Assembly: GCF_000615845.1 (NCBI RefSeq)
Contig: NZ_BAML01000007.1
Span: 1-64,000, forward strand
From: Ligilactobacillus hayakitensis DSM 18933 = JCM 14209
GTDB taxonomy: Bacteria; Bacillota; Bacilli; Lactobacillales; Lactobacillaceae
Reading direction: 5' to 3'
Length of the DNA stretch: 64,000 nucleotides
The translations under genes and the position numbers were made by a program. Below the pieces are notes generated by a model, which was not told the origin of the DNA, ran no database searches, and saw only the letters and a program-made list of their open reading frames with translations. Positions 10,140 through 19,739 of the stretch are shown in pieces. The first letter of the stretch is position 1; each line of letters begins with the position of its first letter.

Positions 10140-11069
10140 TTATTTTTCTAAAGCTTCGATATAAGCGAATGCTTCTTGGCCGGCAATACTTGCATCGCCT
10201 ACAGCAGTTGTGATTTGGCGAAGGAATTTCGCACGTACATCACCAACTGCAAAAATACCAGGAACTTGTGTTTGCATGTGGTCGTCTGTAAGAATCCAAC
10301 CAGCATCATCTGTGATTCCAAGTTCTTTGAATGGTTCTGTCATAGGGATGTTACCAACATAGATGAAGACACCGTTTACATCCATAGTGCTATCTTCACC
10401 TGTTTGTTTGTTGTGTAATTTTACACCGGTAACTTTTTTGTCATCACCAACAATTTCAGTTACAACTGTATCCCAAGTAAAGTTCATCTTATCGTTTGCA
10501 AAAGCACGATCTTGAAGGATCTTTTGTGCACGTAATTGATCACGACGGTGAATTACGTTAACTTCTGAAGTTAAGTTAGCAAGATACATACCTTCTTCAA
10601 CGGCAGAATCTCCACCGCCAATAACTGCTACAGGTTTATCACGATAGAAAGCACCATCACAAACGGCACAGTAAGAAACACCACGTCCACTGTATTCATC
10701 TTCTCCAGGGACACCTAATTTACGGTATTGAGATCCAGTTGCGATAATTACAACTGGGGCAACTAATTCGCCTTCATCTGTTATAACGTGTTTAGTACCT
10801 TCTTCATCAACTGTAACATTTTCAACATTACCATAAACAAATTCAGCACCGAATTGAGTTGAACTTTGGAACATTTCTTCAGCCAAGTCAGGACCAAGAA
10901 TTGACTTAAATCCAGGATAATTTTCAACTTCAGCTGTATTATTCATTTGACCACCGTAAACTCCACGGTCAAGCATTGCTACTTTTAAGTTAGCACGTGA
11001 TGCATAAAGAGCTGCTGTCATTCCACCAGGACCTGCACCAATAACAATTACATCATATTTATTTGCCAT
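10140..11069 (-). CDS. trxB: Thioredoxin reductase, 309 aa
   Basis: An FAD flavoprotein that uses NADPH to reduce thioredoxin. The FAD dinucleotide fold GAGPGGMTAALYASRA at the N-terminus, the redox-active CAVCDG (residues ~135-140), the NADPH fold VIGGGDSAVEEGMYLA and the C-terminal GIFAVGDVR are all seen. Length is standard for low-Mr TrxB. SD AAAGAAGG before ATG. Single-gene unit. Confidence 0.98.
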   Translation of the reverse strand: MANKYDVIVIGAGPGGMTAALYASRANLKVAMLDRGVYGGQMNNTAEVENYPGFKSILGPDLAEEMFQSSTQFGAEFVYGNVENVTVDEEGTKHVITDEGELVAPVVIIATGSQYRKLGVPGEDEYSGRGVSYCAVCDGAFYRDKPVAVIGGGDSAVEEGMYLANLTSEVNVIHRRDQLRAQKILQDRAFANDKMNFTWDTVVTEIVGDDKKVTGVKLHNKQTGEDSTMDVNGVFIYVGNIPMTEPFKELGITDDAGWILTDDHMQTQVPGIFAVGDVRAKFLRQITTAVGDASIAGQEAFAYIEALEK

Positions 11070-11168
11070 AATATACCTTCTTTCGTAATAAATCTTTTTC
11101 CTACTGGCATAATCATAACATAACTCCCAAACGTGAACAATTATTTAGCTTACTTTATGTAAGTGATA

Positions 11169-11672
11169 TTAATCCCAAGGTAAATTTAAGTTGATGTTTT
11201 TAATTAATTGTGCTTGTTTAATTCGATTTAATTGACGTTGTTTTTGTCGGTCTGGATAAGTTGAGCAAAGATCTTTTTGTTCAGCAGTAACTGGCATAAT
11301 TGCAGGTAATTCAACCTCTTTTTTTGTGACGACAAAGGTTAAAAAAGCAGTTAATCCTAAAAAACGTTCACCTGTTTCAATATGTTCGCCGATAATCTTA
11401 ACAAAAACTTCAATAGAACGTTTTCCAACGCCGGTAACATAAGATTCAATACAAAAGGAATCTTGGAGTTTAAACGGTGCAATGAAATTTAAGTTATCGA
11501 TTGCAGCAGTGACGCTTAAACTACGACAAAGTCTTGAAACAGAAATTGAAGCCGTTCCATCAAGCATTTCAAGCAATCTGCCACCATACACGGTTTCATG
11601 TTCATTTAAATCATTTGCAATTACACGATGACTTGTAATTGCAAGGGTTTGATTACAAGTTAATTCTTTCAT
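11169..11672 (-). CDS. Acyl-CoA thioesterase (hotdog fold), 167 aa
   Basis: A 4HBT/acyl-CoA hydrolase family protein (YkhA/YciA type). The hotdog helix and active-site region is seen as NEHETVYGGRLLEMLDGTAS, followed by a strand pattern VTAAIDNLNFIAPF typical of the family. It should hydrolyse medium- or long-chain acyl-CoA in the cytosol. It is divergent from walR. Confidence 0.85.
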   Translation of the reverse strand: MKELTCNQTLAITSHRVIANDLNEHETVYGGRLLEMLDGTASISVSRLCRSLSVTAAIDNLNFIAPFKLQDSFCIESYVTGVGKRSIEVFVKIIGEHIETGERFLGLTAFLTFVVTKKEVELPAIMPVTAEQKDLCSTYPDRQKQRQLNRIKQAQLIKNINLNLPWD

Positions 11673-11845
11673 TTATAGGCCCTCTTATCAGAATTTGCAT
11701 AGTCATATTAAATAACATAACACAAAACTAGGGGAAATCGACTATATTTACGAAATAAGTTATAATAGACTATGAAACTGGCACTTAATGTGATGTTAAA
11801 AGCACACTAACTAGTTTTAAAGAGTGTCTTCAAGGAGGCAATAAA

Positions 11846-12556
11846 ATGAAAAAAATCTTAGTTGTTGATGATGAAAAACCAATTTCAGACATCGTTAAAT
11901 TTAACTTAACTAAAGAAGGTTATGAGGTATACACTGCCTATGATGGTCAAGAAGCTTTAGATAAGGTTGAAGAAATCCAACCAGATTTAATTTTACTTGA
12001 TTTGATGTTGCCAAAAGTTGATGGGTTAGAAGTAGCAAGAGAAGTGCGAAAAACTCATGACATGCCAATTATTATGGTAACAGCGAAGGATTCAGAAATT
12101 GATAAAGTTTTAGGATTAGAATTAGGGGCTGATGATTATGTAACAAAGCCATTTTCTAATCGTGAATTAATCGCGCGAGTTAAAGCTAACTTACGCCGTC
12201 AATCAACTGTTGAATCTAAAGTAACGGTTGATGAAGAAAAAGAAACTGATATTACAATTAAAGAACTTACAATTCACCCAAACGAATATACAGTTTCTAA
12301 AAATGATAAACGAATTGAATTAACACATCGGGAGTTTGAATTGTTGTATTACCTTGCCCGTCACTTAGGTCAAGTAATGACACGCGAACACTTATTACAA
12401 ACGGTGTGGGGATATGATTACTTTGGGGATGTGCGTACGGTTGACGTAACTGTTAGACGTTTGAGAGAAAAAATTGAAGATAACCCAAGTCGTCCAACGT
12501 GGTTAGTAACTCGGCGTGGTGTGGGATATTATCTTCGAAATCCTGAAGTAGAATAG
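11846..12556 (+). CDS. walR: Response regulator WalR (YycF), 236 aa
   Basis: The essential OmpR-family regulator of cell-wall turnover genes. The receiver domain (1-~118) has acidic DDEKP, the phospho-acceptor in LILLDLMLP and the conserved K in DYVTKPF. The C-terminal winged helix (~135-233) ends [18 protein letters not shown]. First gene of the wal operon; SD AAGGAGG. The near identity of such motifs with family members makes the call secure. Confidence 0.98.
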   Translation: MKKILVVDDEKPISDIVKFNLTKEGYEVYTAYDGQEALDKVEEIQPDLILLDLMLPKVDGLEVAREVRKTHDMPIIMVTAKDSEIDKVLGLELGADDYVTKPFSNRELIARVKANLRRQSTVESKVTVDEEKETDITIKELTIHPNEYTVSKNDKRIELTHREFELLYYLARHLGQVMTREHLLQTVWGYDYFGDVRTVDVTVRRLREKIEDNPSRPTWLVTRRGVGYYLRNPEVE

Positions 12557-12575
12557 GTATAAAGGAGAAAATGTT

Positions 12576-14441
12576 ATGAAGTTAAATTTCAACTTTCTCC
12601 GATCAATTCACTTTAAGATAGCCCTGATATTTGCATTGTTACTATTAATAACATTTCAAATTGTCGGGGCTACTTTTGTGCAACAGCTACGTAATGAGAA
12701 TTTGAAAGATTTTAAGCAACGAGTCGAATTATCAACTTATATCGATAATTCATTAATGGCGGCATTAGCGGATTCAAATGTCCAAAAATCCGACCGAAAA
12801 ATTAATTCGATTTTAAGTGATATTAATAACGCTAATATCCAAGAAGTTCAAATTATTGACGCTAAAGGCACGATTCGTGGGGAAAGTGATATTAGTAACC
12901 GTTCAATTATCGGCCAAAAAACAACCAGTGACAATATTAAACAAGTGTTGTATACCGGAAGAACCTACACCGAAACAACGTATAATGGTAGTGATAATAA
13001 ACGGTACTATATTTCCATTACGCCGCTTTTAAGTACGTCGGGAAATACGAATAACGTTGTAGGTGCGGTTTATTTACGGGCTAATTTAGAAAGTGTATAC
13101 GAATCAACTTCAAATGTAGTTGTAATTTTTACTGTAGCTTCAATTATTGCAACTGGGATTGGGATGATATTAGCATTTTTAGTCGCAAAAGAAATTACGA
13201 AACCGATTGAAGAAATGCAAAAACAAACAGCCCAAATCGCACGGGGAGATTATTCCGGACAAGTTACGAAGTATGGAAATGATGAACTTGGTGATTTAGC
13301 TGAAGGAATTAATAACCTCTCAGTCAGAGTTGAAGAAACCCAAGAAGCTTCTGAAGCCGAAAGACGTCGTTTAGATAGTGTCTTGTCACATATGTCAGAT
13401 GGCGTTATTGCGACTGATAGACGTGGTGGGATTACCATCATTAATGATAAAGCCTTAGATTTTCTTGAAGTGACTGAAGAAGAAATTCTAGGAAAATCCA
13501 TTTTAGACGTTTTAGCAATCAGAGATCAATATACGCTTCGTGATTTACTTGAAAATAATGATGATATTATCGTTGACATGTCTGAAAATGGACGTGATTT
13601 AATTTTAAATGCATATTTTTCATTAATTCAACGTGAATCTGGCTTTATTTCAGGGTTAGTTTGTGTATTGCATGACGTTACTGAACAACAAAAAATTGAT
13701 CGTGAACGAAAGCAATTCGTATCCAACGTTTCTCATGAGTTAAGAACACCTTTAACAAGTATGCGCAGTTATATTGAAGCGTTAAATGATGGGGCTTGGA
13801 AAGATCCTAAAGTCGCTCCAGAATTTCTAAAAGTGACACAAGATGAAACTGATCGGATGATTCGGATGATCAATGATTTATTGAATCTTTCAAGAATGGA
13901 TTCAGGAACAATGAAATTGGATTTAGAATTGGTTAATTTAACGCGGTTAGTTGATTATATTTTAAATCGCTTTGATATGATGTTGGAAAAAGATAATAAT
14001 GATACACGCGAAATTAAGAAGAATTATACGATTAAGCGTGATTTGGCCGAAATGGATTTGTGGGTTGAATTAGATACCGATAAGTTCATTCAAGTGGTGG
14101 ATAACATCATGAATAATGCAATTAAGTATTCACCAGATGGAGGCGTCATTACTTGTCGTTTATTTGAAACGCATAATCATGTCATTTTAAGTATTACCGA
14201 CCAAGGATTAGGGATTCCAAAGAAGGATTTAAAGCATGTTTTTGATCGCTTCTTTAGAGTTGATAAAGCACGTTCGCGAGCTCAAGGTGGAACCGGATTA
14301 GGTTTAGCAATCTCCAAAGAAGTAATTGAAATGCATCATGGCCGCATTTGGGTTGATAGTGTGGAAGGTAAGGGGTCAACTTTCTATATTTCTCTTCCAT
14401 ACGAGGAATATAATGAGGAGGATTTATGGGATGAAAATTAA
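12576..14441 (+). CDS. walK: Sensor kinase WalK (YycG), 621 aa
   Basis: The partner kinase of WalR. Two membrane helices (~14-36 and ~180-205) bracket an extracytoplasmic PAS-like domain. HAMP follows (AKEITKPIEEM), then a cytosolic PAS (VLSHMSDGVIATDRRGG), the HisKA box FVSNVSHELRTPLTSMRSYI and the HATPase with NNAIKYSPDGG, DQGLGIP and GTGLGLAISKEV. Length and architecture are normal. It overlaps yycH by 11 bases. Confidence 0.98.
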   Translation: MKLNFNFLRSIHFKIALIFALLLLITFQIVGATFVQQLRNENLKDFKQRVELSTYIDNSLMAALADSNVQKSDRKINSILSDINNANIQEVQIIDAKGTIRGESDISNRSIIGQKTTSDNIKQVLYTGRTYTETTYNGSDNKRYYISITPLLSTSGNTNNVVGAVYLRANLESVYESTSNVVVIFTVASIIATGIGMILAFLVAKEITKPIEEMQKQTAQIARGDYSGQVTKYGNDELGDLAEGINNLSVRVEETQEASEAERRRLDSVLSHMSDGVIATDRRGGITIINDKALDFLEVTEEEILGKSILDVLAIRDQYTLRDLLENNDDIIVDMSENGRDLILNAYFSLIQRESGFISGLVCVLHDVTEQQKIDRERKQFVSNVSHELRTPLTSMRSYIEALNDGAWKDPKVAPEFLKVTQDETDRMIRMINDLLNLSRMDSGTMKLDLELVNLTRLVDYILNRFDMMLEKDNNDTREIKKNYTIKRDLAEMDLWVELDTDKFIQVVDNIMNNAIKYSPDGGVITCRLFETHNHVILSITDQGLGIPKKDLKHVFDRFFRVDKARSRAQGGTGLGLAISKEVIEMHHGRIWVDSVEGKGSTFYISLPYEEYNEEDLWDEN

Positions 14442-15765
14442 AGCGTGGATTTTACATCTAGGGGTTGTGTTAACCCTTTTAATTAGTATTGTATTTTCAT
14501 GGTTAATTTGGGTAAATCCAACTGGTTTTGAACAAATTAGACAAAGGCAGGAAAATAAAAGCACCACTAATGATAATATTCCTGAAGAAGCTAAAAAGAG
14601 CCTCGATGACATCTATACCCCCACAAGTTTGATGTATACCAAAGCTACTGGAAAAAAGGTACAGTTGATTAATACTAAATACGATATTTTACAAACGACG
14701 AAAGCCACGATGAATAAAGTAAGAATTATTTCGATTCATCAACAAAATAAGGCGCAATTTGATGATGTTATTAATATGAAACAGTCTTACATTTTAAATT
14801 ATTCGGATGTTGTACCTCTTAAATTGGTGAAAATATTATTCAAGCAGGTGCCAAATAATTATAAAAATTTTGAAAAATTCACTATTAATCAGATTATCTT
14901 TCCTGCTGGTAAGTCAAATATAATTTATATTGGAAATAGTAAAACTAAAGAAATTTTTGAAGTTAAAGTGAAGTATTTGAATACATCCAATATTGAACAA
15001 ATTGCAGCTAAGAAAAATACTAGAGAACTTGCGATTAACTTTGAAAAAATTAATGATAATCAATATATATGGACCTACCCAGAAGGTGTAAAATTGCCAC
15101 AATATAGTTATTTACTAACGAAAGATACGATTGGTAATTTTACCAATAAACTCTTGGGTACAAGTACTTCAATTAGTACTAAAGAAAAAGATGGAGATAT
15201 TATTTATTCTGATGGCGCTAATCAACGATTAACGTTAAAAAATAAATTAAAAAACGTTGAGTATGTTAATTATGGAATTAAACAGACTTTCAAAAATGAA
15301 AGTGATAATTTCAACCAAATTTTGCGAAGAAATTTGAATCAGCTTAATTCTTTAGGGGTTAGTCTAGATGATGTCCGTTATTCGACGTATAATCCGAAGA
15401 AAAAAGAGATTGATTATCGAGGTTATATTTCAGGATTTCCAATTGTTTCAGATAAAGGTTATGGTGATTATCGCTTTACAACGTTAAATGGTAATGGCGA
15501 AAAAATTAATTTTTCATTGTATAGTCTGCAAGTGCCAGTGCCTAATAATAACAGTAACGTAGAATTACCATCTACCAATGAAGTGTTGGAACTGTTTGAA
15601 AAAATGGGGGTTCAAAAAAATAAAATTAAAGAAATAAAACTCGCTTATGCATGGCATAAAAATCTAAGTAATAATCAAGTTGTGGATTTAAAGCCAACCT
15701 ATTACGTTAAAATTGGTGATACTTGGATGGATTATCAAAGTGGTAAGCAAGAAAATCAGGAATAG
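14431..15765 (+). CDS. yycH: WalK regulator YycH, 444 aa
   Basis: A membrane-anchored extracellular protein that, with YycI, binds WalK and modulates its activity. One N-terminal helix (KIKAWILHLGVVLTLLISIV) is followed by a large outer domain. The start is the ATG inside the walK stop region, after GAGGAGG; the longer open frame upstream is walK sequence. It is less conserved than its neighbours, as usual for this gene. Confidence 0.93.
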   Translation: MKIKAWILHLGVVLTLLISIVFSWLIWVNPTGFEQIRQRQENKSTTNDNIPEEAKKSLDDIYTPTSLMYTKATGKKVQLINTKYDILQTTKATMNKVRIISIHQQNKAQFDDVINMKQSYILNYSDVVPLKLVKILFKQVPNNYKNFEKFTINQIIFPAGKSNIIYIGNSKTKEIFEVKVKYLNTSNIEQIAAKKNTRELAINFEKINDNQYIWTYPEGVKLPQYSYLLTKDTIGNFTNKLLGTSTSISTKEKDGDIIYSDGANQRLTLKNKLKNVEYVNYGIKQTFKNESDNFNQILRRNLNQLNSLGVSLDDVRYSTYNPKKKEIDYRGYISGFPIVSDKGYGDYRFTTLNGNGEKINFSLYSLQVPVPNNNSNVELPSTNEVLELFEKMGVQKNKIKEIKLAYAWHKNLSNNQVVDLKPTYYVKIGDTWMDYQSGKQENQE

Positions 15766-15776
15766 GAGGATGATTA

Positions 15777-16571
15777 ATGAATTTTAAAAGAATTGAAATT
15801 ATCTTTTTTATTGCGTTTATTGCGCTTGATATCTTCTTGATTTTCTCGTATATTCAACAAACAACGATGGTTGATTCAACGACAAATATTACCCAAGGTA
15901 GCGATAGTTCTATTATCAAGAGTATTCGTAATGATCAAATTACAGTTAAAACAATTGATGATGATAAAAAAGAAGGATATTATTTTGCTAGCCCCATTAA
16001 TAATAATTTAAAAGAAGATGCGGAAAATTTACGGTATCAAGAATGGGACTATGAAAATAATAAATTAACGGGCGAATTTCCAACGGTAATTCGGATTAAA
16101 GATATTAATCATCCGCAAAAAACATTGGACGCTGTAGTTAAGAATGCCGACCAAATTGTTCATGGAAAGCAATACCGTTATAGTAAAGGATTGTCGAATA
16201 AAAATTTGGTTACTTATACGCAAGTTGTAGAAGGAGTTCCTGTTTACGCGCCGGAAGGTCAATTAAGATTTACGGTTAAAAATGGCTACGTAACGGGATA
16301 TACCCAAAAATATTTAGAAAAACCGGATTTATTACGGGAAAAAAGACAAACGATTAGCGAAAAGAAAGCTTTGATTTGGCTTTATCAATACAATAAATTA
16401 CCAGCGAATTCTGAAATTAAAGATGCAACAATGGCTTATACGAGACTATTAGATGTAAATAATAATACGATTTATATTCCGACATGGAACTTTACGATTC
16501 AAAGTAAAACTTCAGGAAGTGAACAAGTTCGTCGTATTAACGCCTTTACGGGGGCAATTATGGATGAATAA
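15777..16571 (+). CDS. yycI: WalK regulator YycI, 264 aa
   Basis: Single N-terminal helix (FFIAFIALDIFLIFSYI) and an extracellular domain with the YycI pattern QVVEGVPVYAPEGQLRFTV. It forms a complex with YycH and WalK in the membrane in relatives. SD ATAGGAGGAT. A terminator follows (16575-16612). Confidence 0.93.
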   Translation: MNFKRIEIIFFIAFIALDIFLIFSYIQQTTMVDSTTNITQGSDSSIIKSIRNDQITVKTIDDDKKEGYYFASPINNNLKEDAENLRYQEWDYENNKLTGEFPTVIRIKDINHPQKTLDAVVKNADQIVHGKQYRYSKGLSNKNLVTYTQVVEGVPVYAPEGQLRFTVKNGYVTGYTQKYLEKPDLLREKRQTISEKKALIWLYQYNKLPANSEIKDATMAYTRLLDVNNNTIYIPTWNFTIQSKTSGSEQVRRINAFTGAIMDE

Positions 16572-16574
16572 TAA

Positions 16575-16612
16575 TAAAGAGAATCTGAAAAATTTCAGGT
16601 TCTTTTTATTTT
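16575..16612 (+). terminator. Terminator after yycI
   Basis: AAGAGAATCTGAAA / TTTCAGGTTCTTTTT hairpin with T-run. It separates walRK-yycHI from yycJ, which then needs its own promoter or readthrough. Confidence 0.8.
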
Positions 16613-16694
16613 GGGGTAAAATGGATAGTTGTTTAAATTAAAAGATCTTTTTGGTAAAATTAGTCTTAGATTTTTAAGTGAGGAGATCTTTAAA

Positions 16695-17504
16695 GTGACG
16701 GTAAAAAAAGATAATATGCAAATAAGTATTCTCGCTAGTGGTAGTAGTGGGAATACAACTTATATTGAAACCCCACAACGCAAAATCTTAGTTGATGCCG
16801 GATTATCAGGAATTCGAATCGAACGTTTGATGAATTCGATTGGAAAAACTTTAAAGGATGTTGATAGTATTTTAGTATCACATGAACATATTGATCATGT
16901 CCAAGGTGTGGGGGTTTTAGCTCGTCGCTATGGGATGGATATTTACGCTAATCAAAAAACCTGGGATGCTATGAATAAGCGGATTGGAAAAGTTGATAAT
17001 GCACAAAAATATCTTTTTGAACCTGGTCAAACTTTAAGTTTAGGGGATATCGATATTGAAAGTTTTAATGTTTCGCATGATGCTGCAAATCCTCAATTTT
17101 ATCAATTCCATCATAAAGATAAAGCTTTTGCGATTGTAACCGATACGGGATATATCGATGACAAGGTAGCTGGGGTAATTAAAGATGCGGATGCTTATTT
17201 ATTTGAGTGTAATCATGATATTGACATGTTACGTGTTGGACCTTATCCATGGGCGCTTAAGCAACGAATTTTGGGCGAAAAAGGCCACTTATCAAATGAA
17301 GATGGAGCCCAAGCTTTGATGGATGTGTTAGGCAATCGAACAAAGAAAATATATCTAGGACACCTTAGTCAAGAAAATAATGTTAAAGAACTCGCACATT
17401 TAACCGTCGAACAGCTGATGGCTGCTAATGATTTTGCGGTTGGAAATGATTTTGAAATTATGGACACTGATCCAAAAAAAGCGACTAATATTTTGACTTT
17501 ATAA
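16695..17504 (+). CDS. yycJ: MBL-fold hydrolase YycJ/WalJ, 269 aa
   Basis: A metallo-beta-lactamase-fold nuclease-like protein of the wal locus. The metal site SHEHIDHVQGV and the starting strand ISILASGSSGNTTYIE are clear, with later ligands in FNVSHDAANPQF and YLGHLSQENN. GTG at 16695 was chosen because AGGAG lies 9 bases before it; the frame is open to 16629 but lacks an SD there, and ATG at 16716 is another option. Role in cell-wall or DNA metabolism is inferred from homologues. Confidence 0.93.
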   Translation: MTVKKDNMQISILASGSSGNTTYIETPQRKILVDAGLSGIRIERLMNSIGKTLKDVDSILVSHEHIDHVQGVGVLARRYGMDIYANQKTWDAMNKRIGKVDNAQKYLFEPGQTLSLGDIDIESFNVSHDAANPQFYQFHHKDKAFAIVTDTGYIDDKVAGVIKDADAYLFECNHDIDMLRVGPYPWALKQRILGEKGHLSNEDGAQALMDVLGNRTKKIYLGHLSQENNVKELAHLTVEQLMAANDFAVGNDFEIMDTDPKKATNILTL

Positions 17505-17585
17505 AATAAAAAATAAATTTTAAAAAATTCTTCAGAAATAGTTACTAAAATGAACGTTAATAATTAAAATTAAGGGGGAAAAATT

Positions 17586-18824
17586 ATGAAAGACAATAAC
17601 ACTCTTAATGATCAATTACGTCAAATTAAGAATAATACAACTAATGATAAAAATATAATTACAAAAATAGCACTTGTAGGTCTAGGGTTTGGCTTAGTTG
17701 GTGGCGGAATTGCTGCTGGAGGAATGAATTGGTATCAAAATCACCAGGCAGTGACAACTAACAATGCAGTTGGTACAGCAACAACTTCAAAAATGAATGT
17801 TGATGTAAACAGTCAAACTACCAAAGCTTTTAATTCCGTTAAAAATGCGGTTGTTTCAGTTGAAGCATATAGTTCAGGTGGTTCATCAAATACGATTCAA
17901 GCGCTTTTAGGTGGTAATGCTGAGGTTTCATCGTCGAAAAGTGAAGGTTCAGGGGTAATCTATAAAAAGGCCGATAATACCGCATTTATCGTTACTAATA
18001 ACCATGTGATTTCAGGTGCTGACAAGATTGAAATTATCTTAGCGAATGGTAAAAAAGCTAAAGCAACCAAAGTTGGGACCGATGCTGTAAGCGACTTAGC
18101 GGTTTTAAAAATTAACGCTAAAAACGTAACGCAAGTCGCAACTTTTGGAAACTCAAACAACATTAAAGTGGGTGAAACCTCATTAGCGATTGGGTCACCA
18201 TTAGGTTCAGATTACGCTACTTCACTAACGCAAGGGATTATTTCAGCGAAGAAAAGAACGATCGATACAACTGGTGGCCAAGCCACTGTAATTCAAACAG
18301 ATGCTGCCATTAACCCCGGAAATTCAGGGGGACCATTGATTAACTTGGCTGGTCAAGTTATTGGGATTAATTCAATGAAGCTTTCTTCAACCGGTTCTGG
18401 TGATGATACAACGGTTGAAGGGATGGGATTCGCTATTCCAAGTAATGAAGTTGTTTCAATCATTAATGATTTGGTAAAAAACGGCTCGATTAAACGACCT
18501 GCTTTAGGAGTATCAGTAGTCGATTTAAATTATGTTTCTGATTCTGATCGCAAAGAATTATTGAAGATTCCTGAAAGTGTGCAAGCTGGTGCGGTAATCG
18601 CTAAGTTAAATGATAATTCACCTTTAAGTAAAGCTGGAATCAAGACATATGATGTTATTACAAAATTTGATGGTAAAGAAGTTAGCGATGCAACCGACTT
18701 AAAAGAAATTTTAAACAAGCATAAAGTCGGCGATAAGGTAAAAGTTGAATATTATCATGAAAATGATAAGAAAACAGTGGAAGTAACCTTATCTTTAGAG
18801 GCAACAGAGCAAGCAAATAAATAG
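17586..18824 (+). CDS. htrA: Membrane serine protease HtrA, 412 aa
   Basis: A surface quality-control protease of the S1C family. One membrane helix (~28-48), then a trypsin-like domain with the triad His in VTNNHVISGA, Asp in AVSDLAVLKI and Ser in NPGNSGGPL, and one C-terminal PDZ domain (~300-400). Length is normal for lactobacilli. Position after yycJ is the conserved one. Ends at a terminator at 18828-18858. Confidence 0.97.
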   Translation: MKDNNTLNDQLRQIKNNTTNDKNIITKIALVGLGFGLVGGGIAAGGMNWYQNHQAVTTNNAVGTATTSKMNVDVNSQTTKAFNSVKNAVVSVEAYSSGGSSNTIQALLGGNAEVSSSKSEGSGVIYKKADNTAFIVTNNHVISGADKIEIILANGKKAKATKVGTDAVSDLAVLKINAKNVTQVATFGNSNNIKVGETSLAIGSPLGSDYATSLTQGIISAKKRTIDTTGGQATVIQTDAAINPGNSGGPLINLAGQVIGINSMKLSSTGSGDDTTVEGMGFAIPSNEVVSIINDLVKNGSIKRPALGVSVVDLNYVSDSDRKELLKIPESVQAGAVIAKLNDNSPLSKAGIKTYDVITKFDGKEVSDATDLKEILNKHKVGDKVKVEYYHENDKKTVEVTLSLEATEQANK

Positions 18825-18827
18825 TCA

Positions 18828-18858
18828 AAGAGAAGCTAGTAGAGATGCTAGCTTCTTT
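18828..18858 (+). terminator. Terminator after htrA
   Basis: AAGAGAAGCTAG / CTAGCTTCTTTTTT hairpin with T-run. Confidence 0.85.
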
Positions 18859-18870
18859 TTTGTGTACAAG

Positions 18871-19183
18871 TGTGGAAAAAGCTCTTGTTAACTTGTTGAT
18901 AACAGGAGAAAAGTGTAAAATATAAAGGAAATAAAAATATCTAAAGTTATCCACAAAATGTGGATAACTTGTGGATAATTAACAGATTTCTTTTTACCTT
19001 TGCGGTTAATCGTTGATATAACAGTGATTATCTCGATGTCTAAGAAAAAGAATAATTAACAAAGATATGTGAATTTAGGAAAAAGAGACAAAGAAAATAA
19101 ATTCAAAAATATAGTAGGTCAAAGAAAAGAGATACAAGATATTGTAAAGTTAAATGTGGATATGTGGATAACTTTGTGAATAA
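18871..19183. promoter_or_regulatory. DnaA-box cluster upstream of rlmH
   Basis: Four perfect DnaA boxes are visible: TTATCCACA at 18947-18955 and its complement TGTGGATAA at 18959-18967, 18970-18978 and 19163-19171. Near matches lie at 18871 (TGTGGAAAA), 19155 (TGTGGATAT) and 19175 (TGTGAATAA). The first group is an inverted-plus-direct trio, the second a run ending 25 bases before the rlmH ATG. The ~180 bases between are A+T-rich. No dnaA or dnaN lies in the window, so it is more likely a DnaA-titration or control cluster than oriC. It fills the gene-free interval 18825-19207. Confidence 0.85.
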
Positions 19184-19207
19184 CTTGTGAGTTGAGGTGG
19201 ATTATTT

Positions 19208-19687
19208 ATGAATATTAAAATTATTGGTGTGGGTAAACTTAAGGAAAAATATCTAAAACAAGGAATTGCGGAATACGCTAAAAGACTAGGAACTTTTTGC
19301 AAATTTGAAATTATCGAAGTCCCAGATGAAAAGGCGCCAGAAACATTAAGTGATGCCCAAATGTTGATGGTAAAACAAAAAGAAGGAGAACGAATCTTAT
19401 CTAAAATAAAAGATAAAGAATATGTGTATGCCTTAGCAATTGAGGGTAAAGAAAGATCATCAGAAGAATTTGCTTCAGAGTTAGATAATTTAGGAACGTA
19501 TGGGAAAAGTGATATTACCTTTGTTATTGGGGGATCACTTGGATTAAGCAAAGAAGTCATGCAGCGGGCAGATACGAAAATTTCATTTGGACGTTTTACT
19601 TTGCCCCATCAATTGATGCGCTTAGTTTTAACCGAACAAGTTTATCGTGGTTTTATGATTAATGCAGGGCGCCCATATCATAAATAG
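19208..19687 (+). CDS. rlmH: 23S rRNA m3-pseudouridine1915 methyltransferase RlmH, 159 aa
   Basis: A SPOUT-class methyltransferase acting on the 70S ribosome. The knot motifs [13 protein letters not shown] and the C-terminus [13 protein letters not shown] are those of the family, and length is exact. SD GAGGTGG. The DnaA-box cluster lies directly upstream, so DnaA may affect its promoter. Confidence 0.97.
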   Translation: MNIKIIGVGKLKEKYLKQGIAEYAKRLGTFCKFEIIEVPDEKAPETLSDAQMLMVKQKEGERILSKIKDKEYVYALAIEGKERSSEEFASELDNLGTYGKSDITFVIGGSLGLSKEVMQRADTKISFGRFTLPHQLMRLVLTEQVYRGFMINAGRPYHK

Positions 19688-19712
19688 AGGTTAACTAAAC
19701 CTCTATTTTTTA
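19685..19712 (+). terminator. Terminator after rlmH
   Basis: AGAGGTTAACTAAACCTCTATTTTTT: 7-bp stem and T-run. Confidence 0.8.
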
Positions 19713-19739
19713 TTGAATTAGTAATGAAAAGAGTTGAGA

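Noticed and set aside
18871-19183. This region as the chromosomal oriC itself
   Set aside because: No dnaA, dnaN or other origin genes adjoin it; a DnaA control cluster is more economical, though a full genome is needed to be sure.
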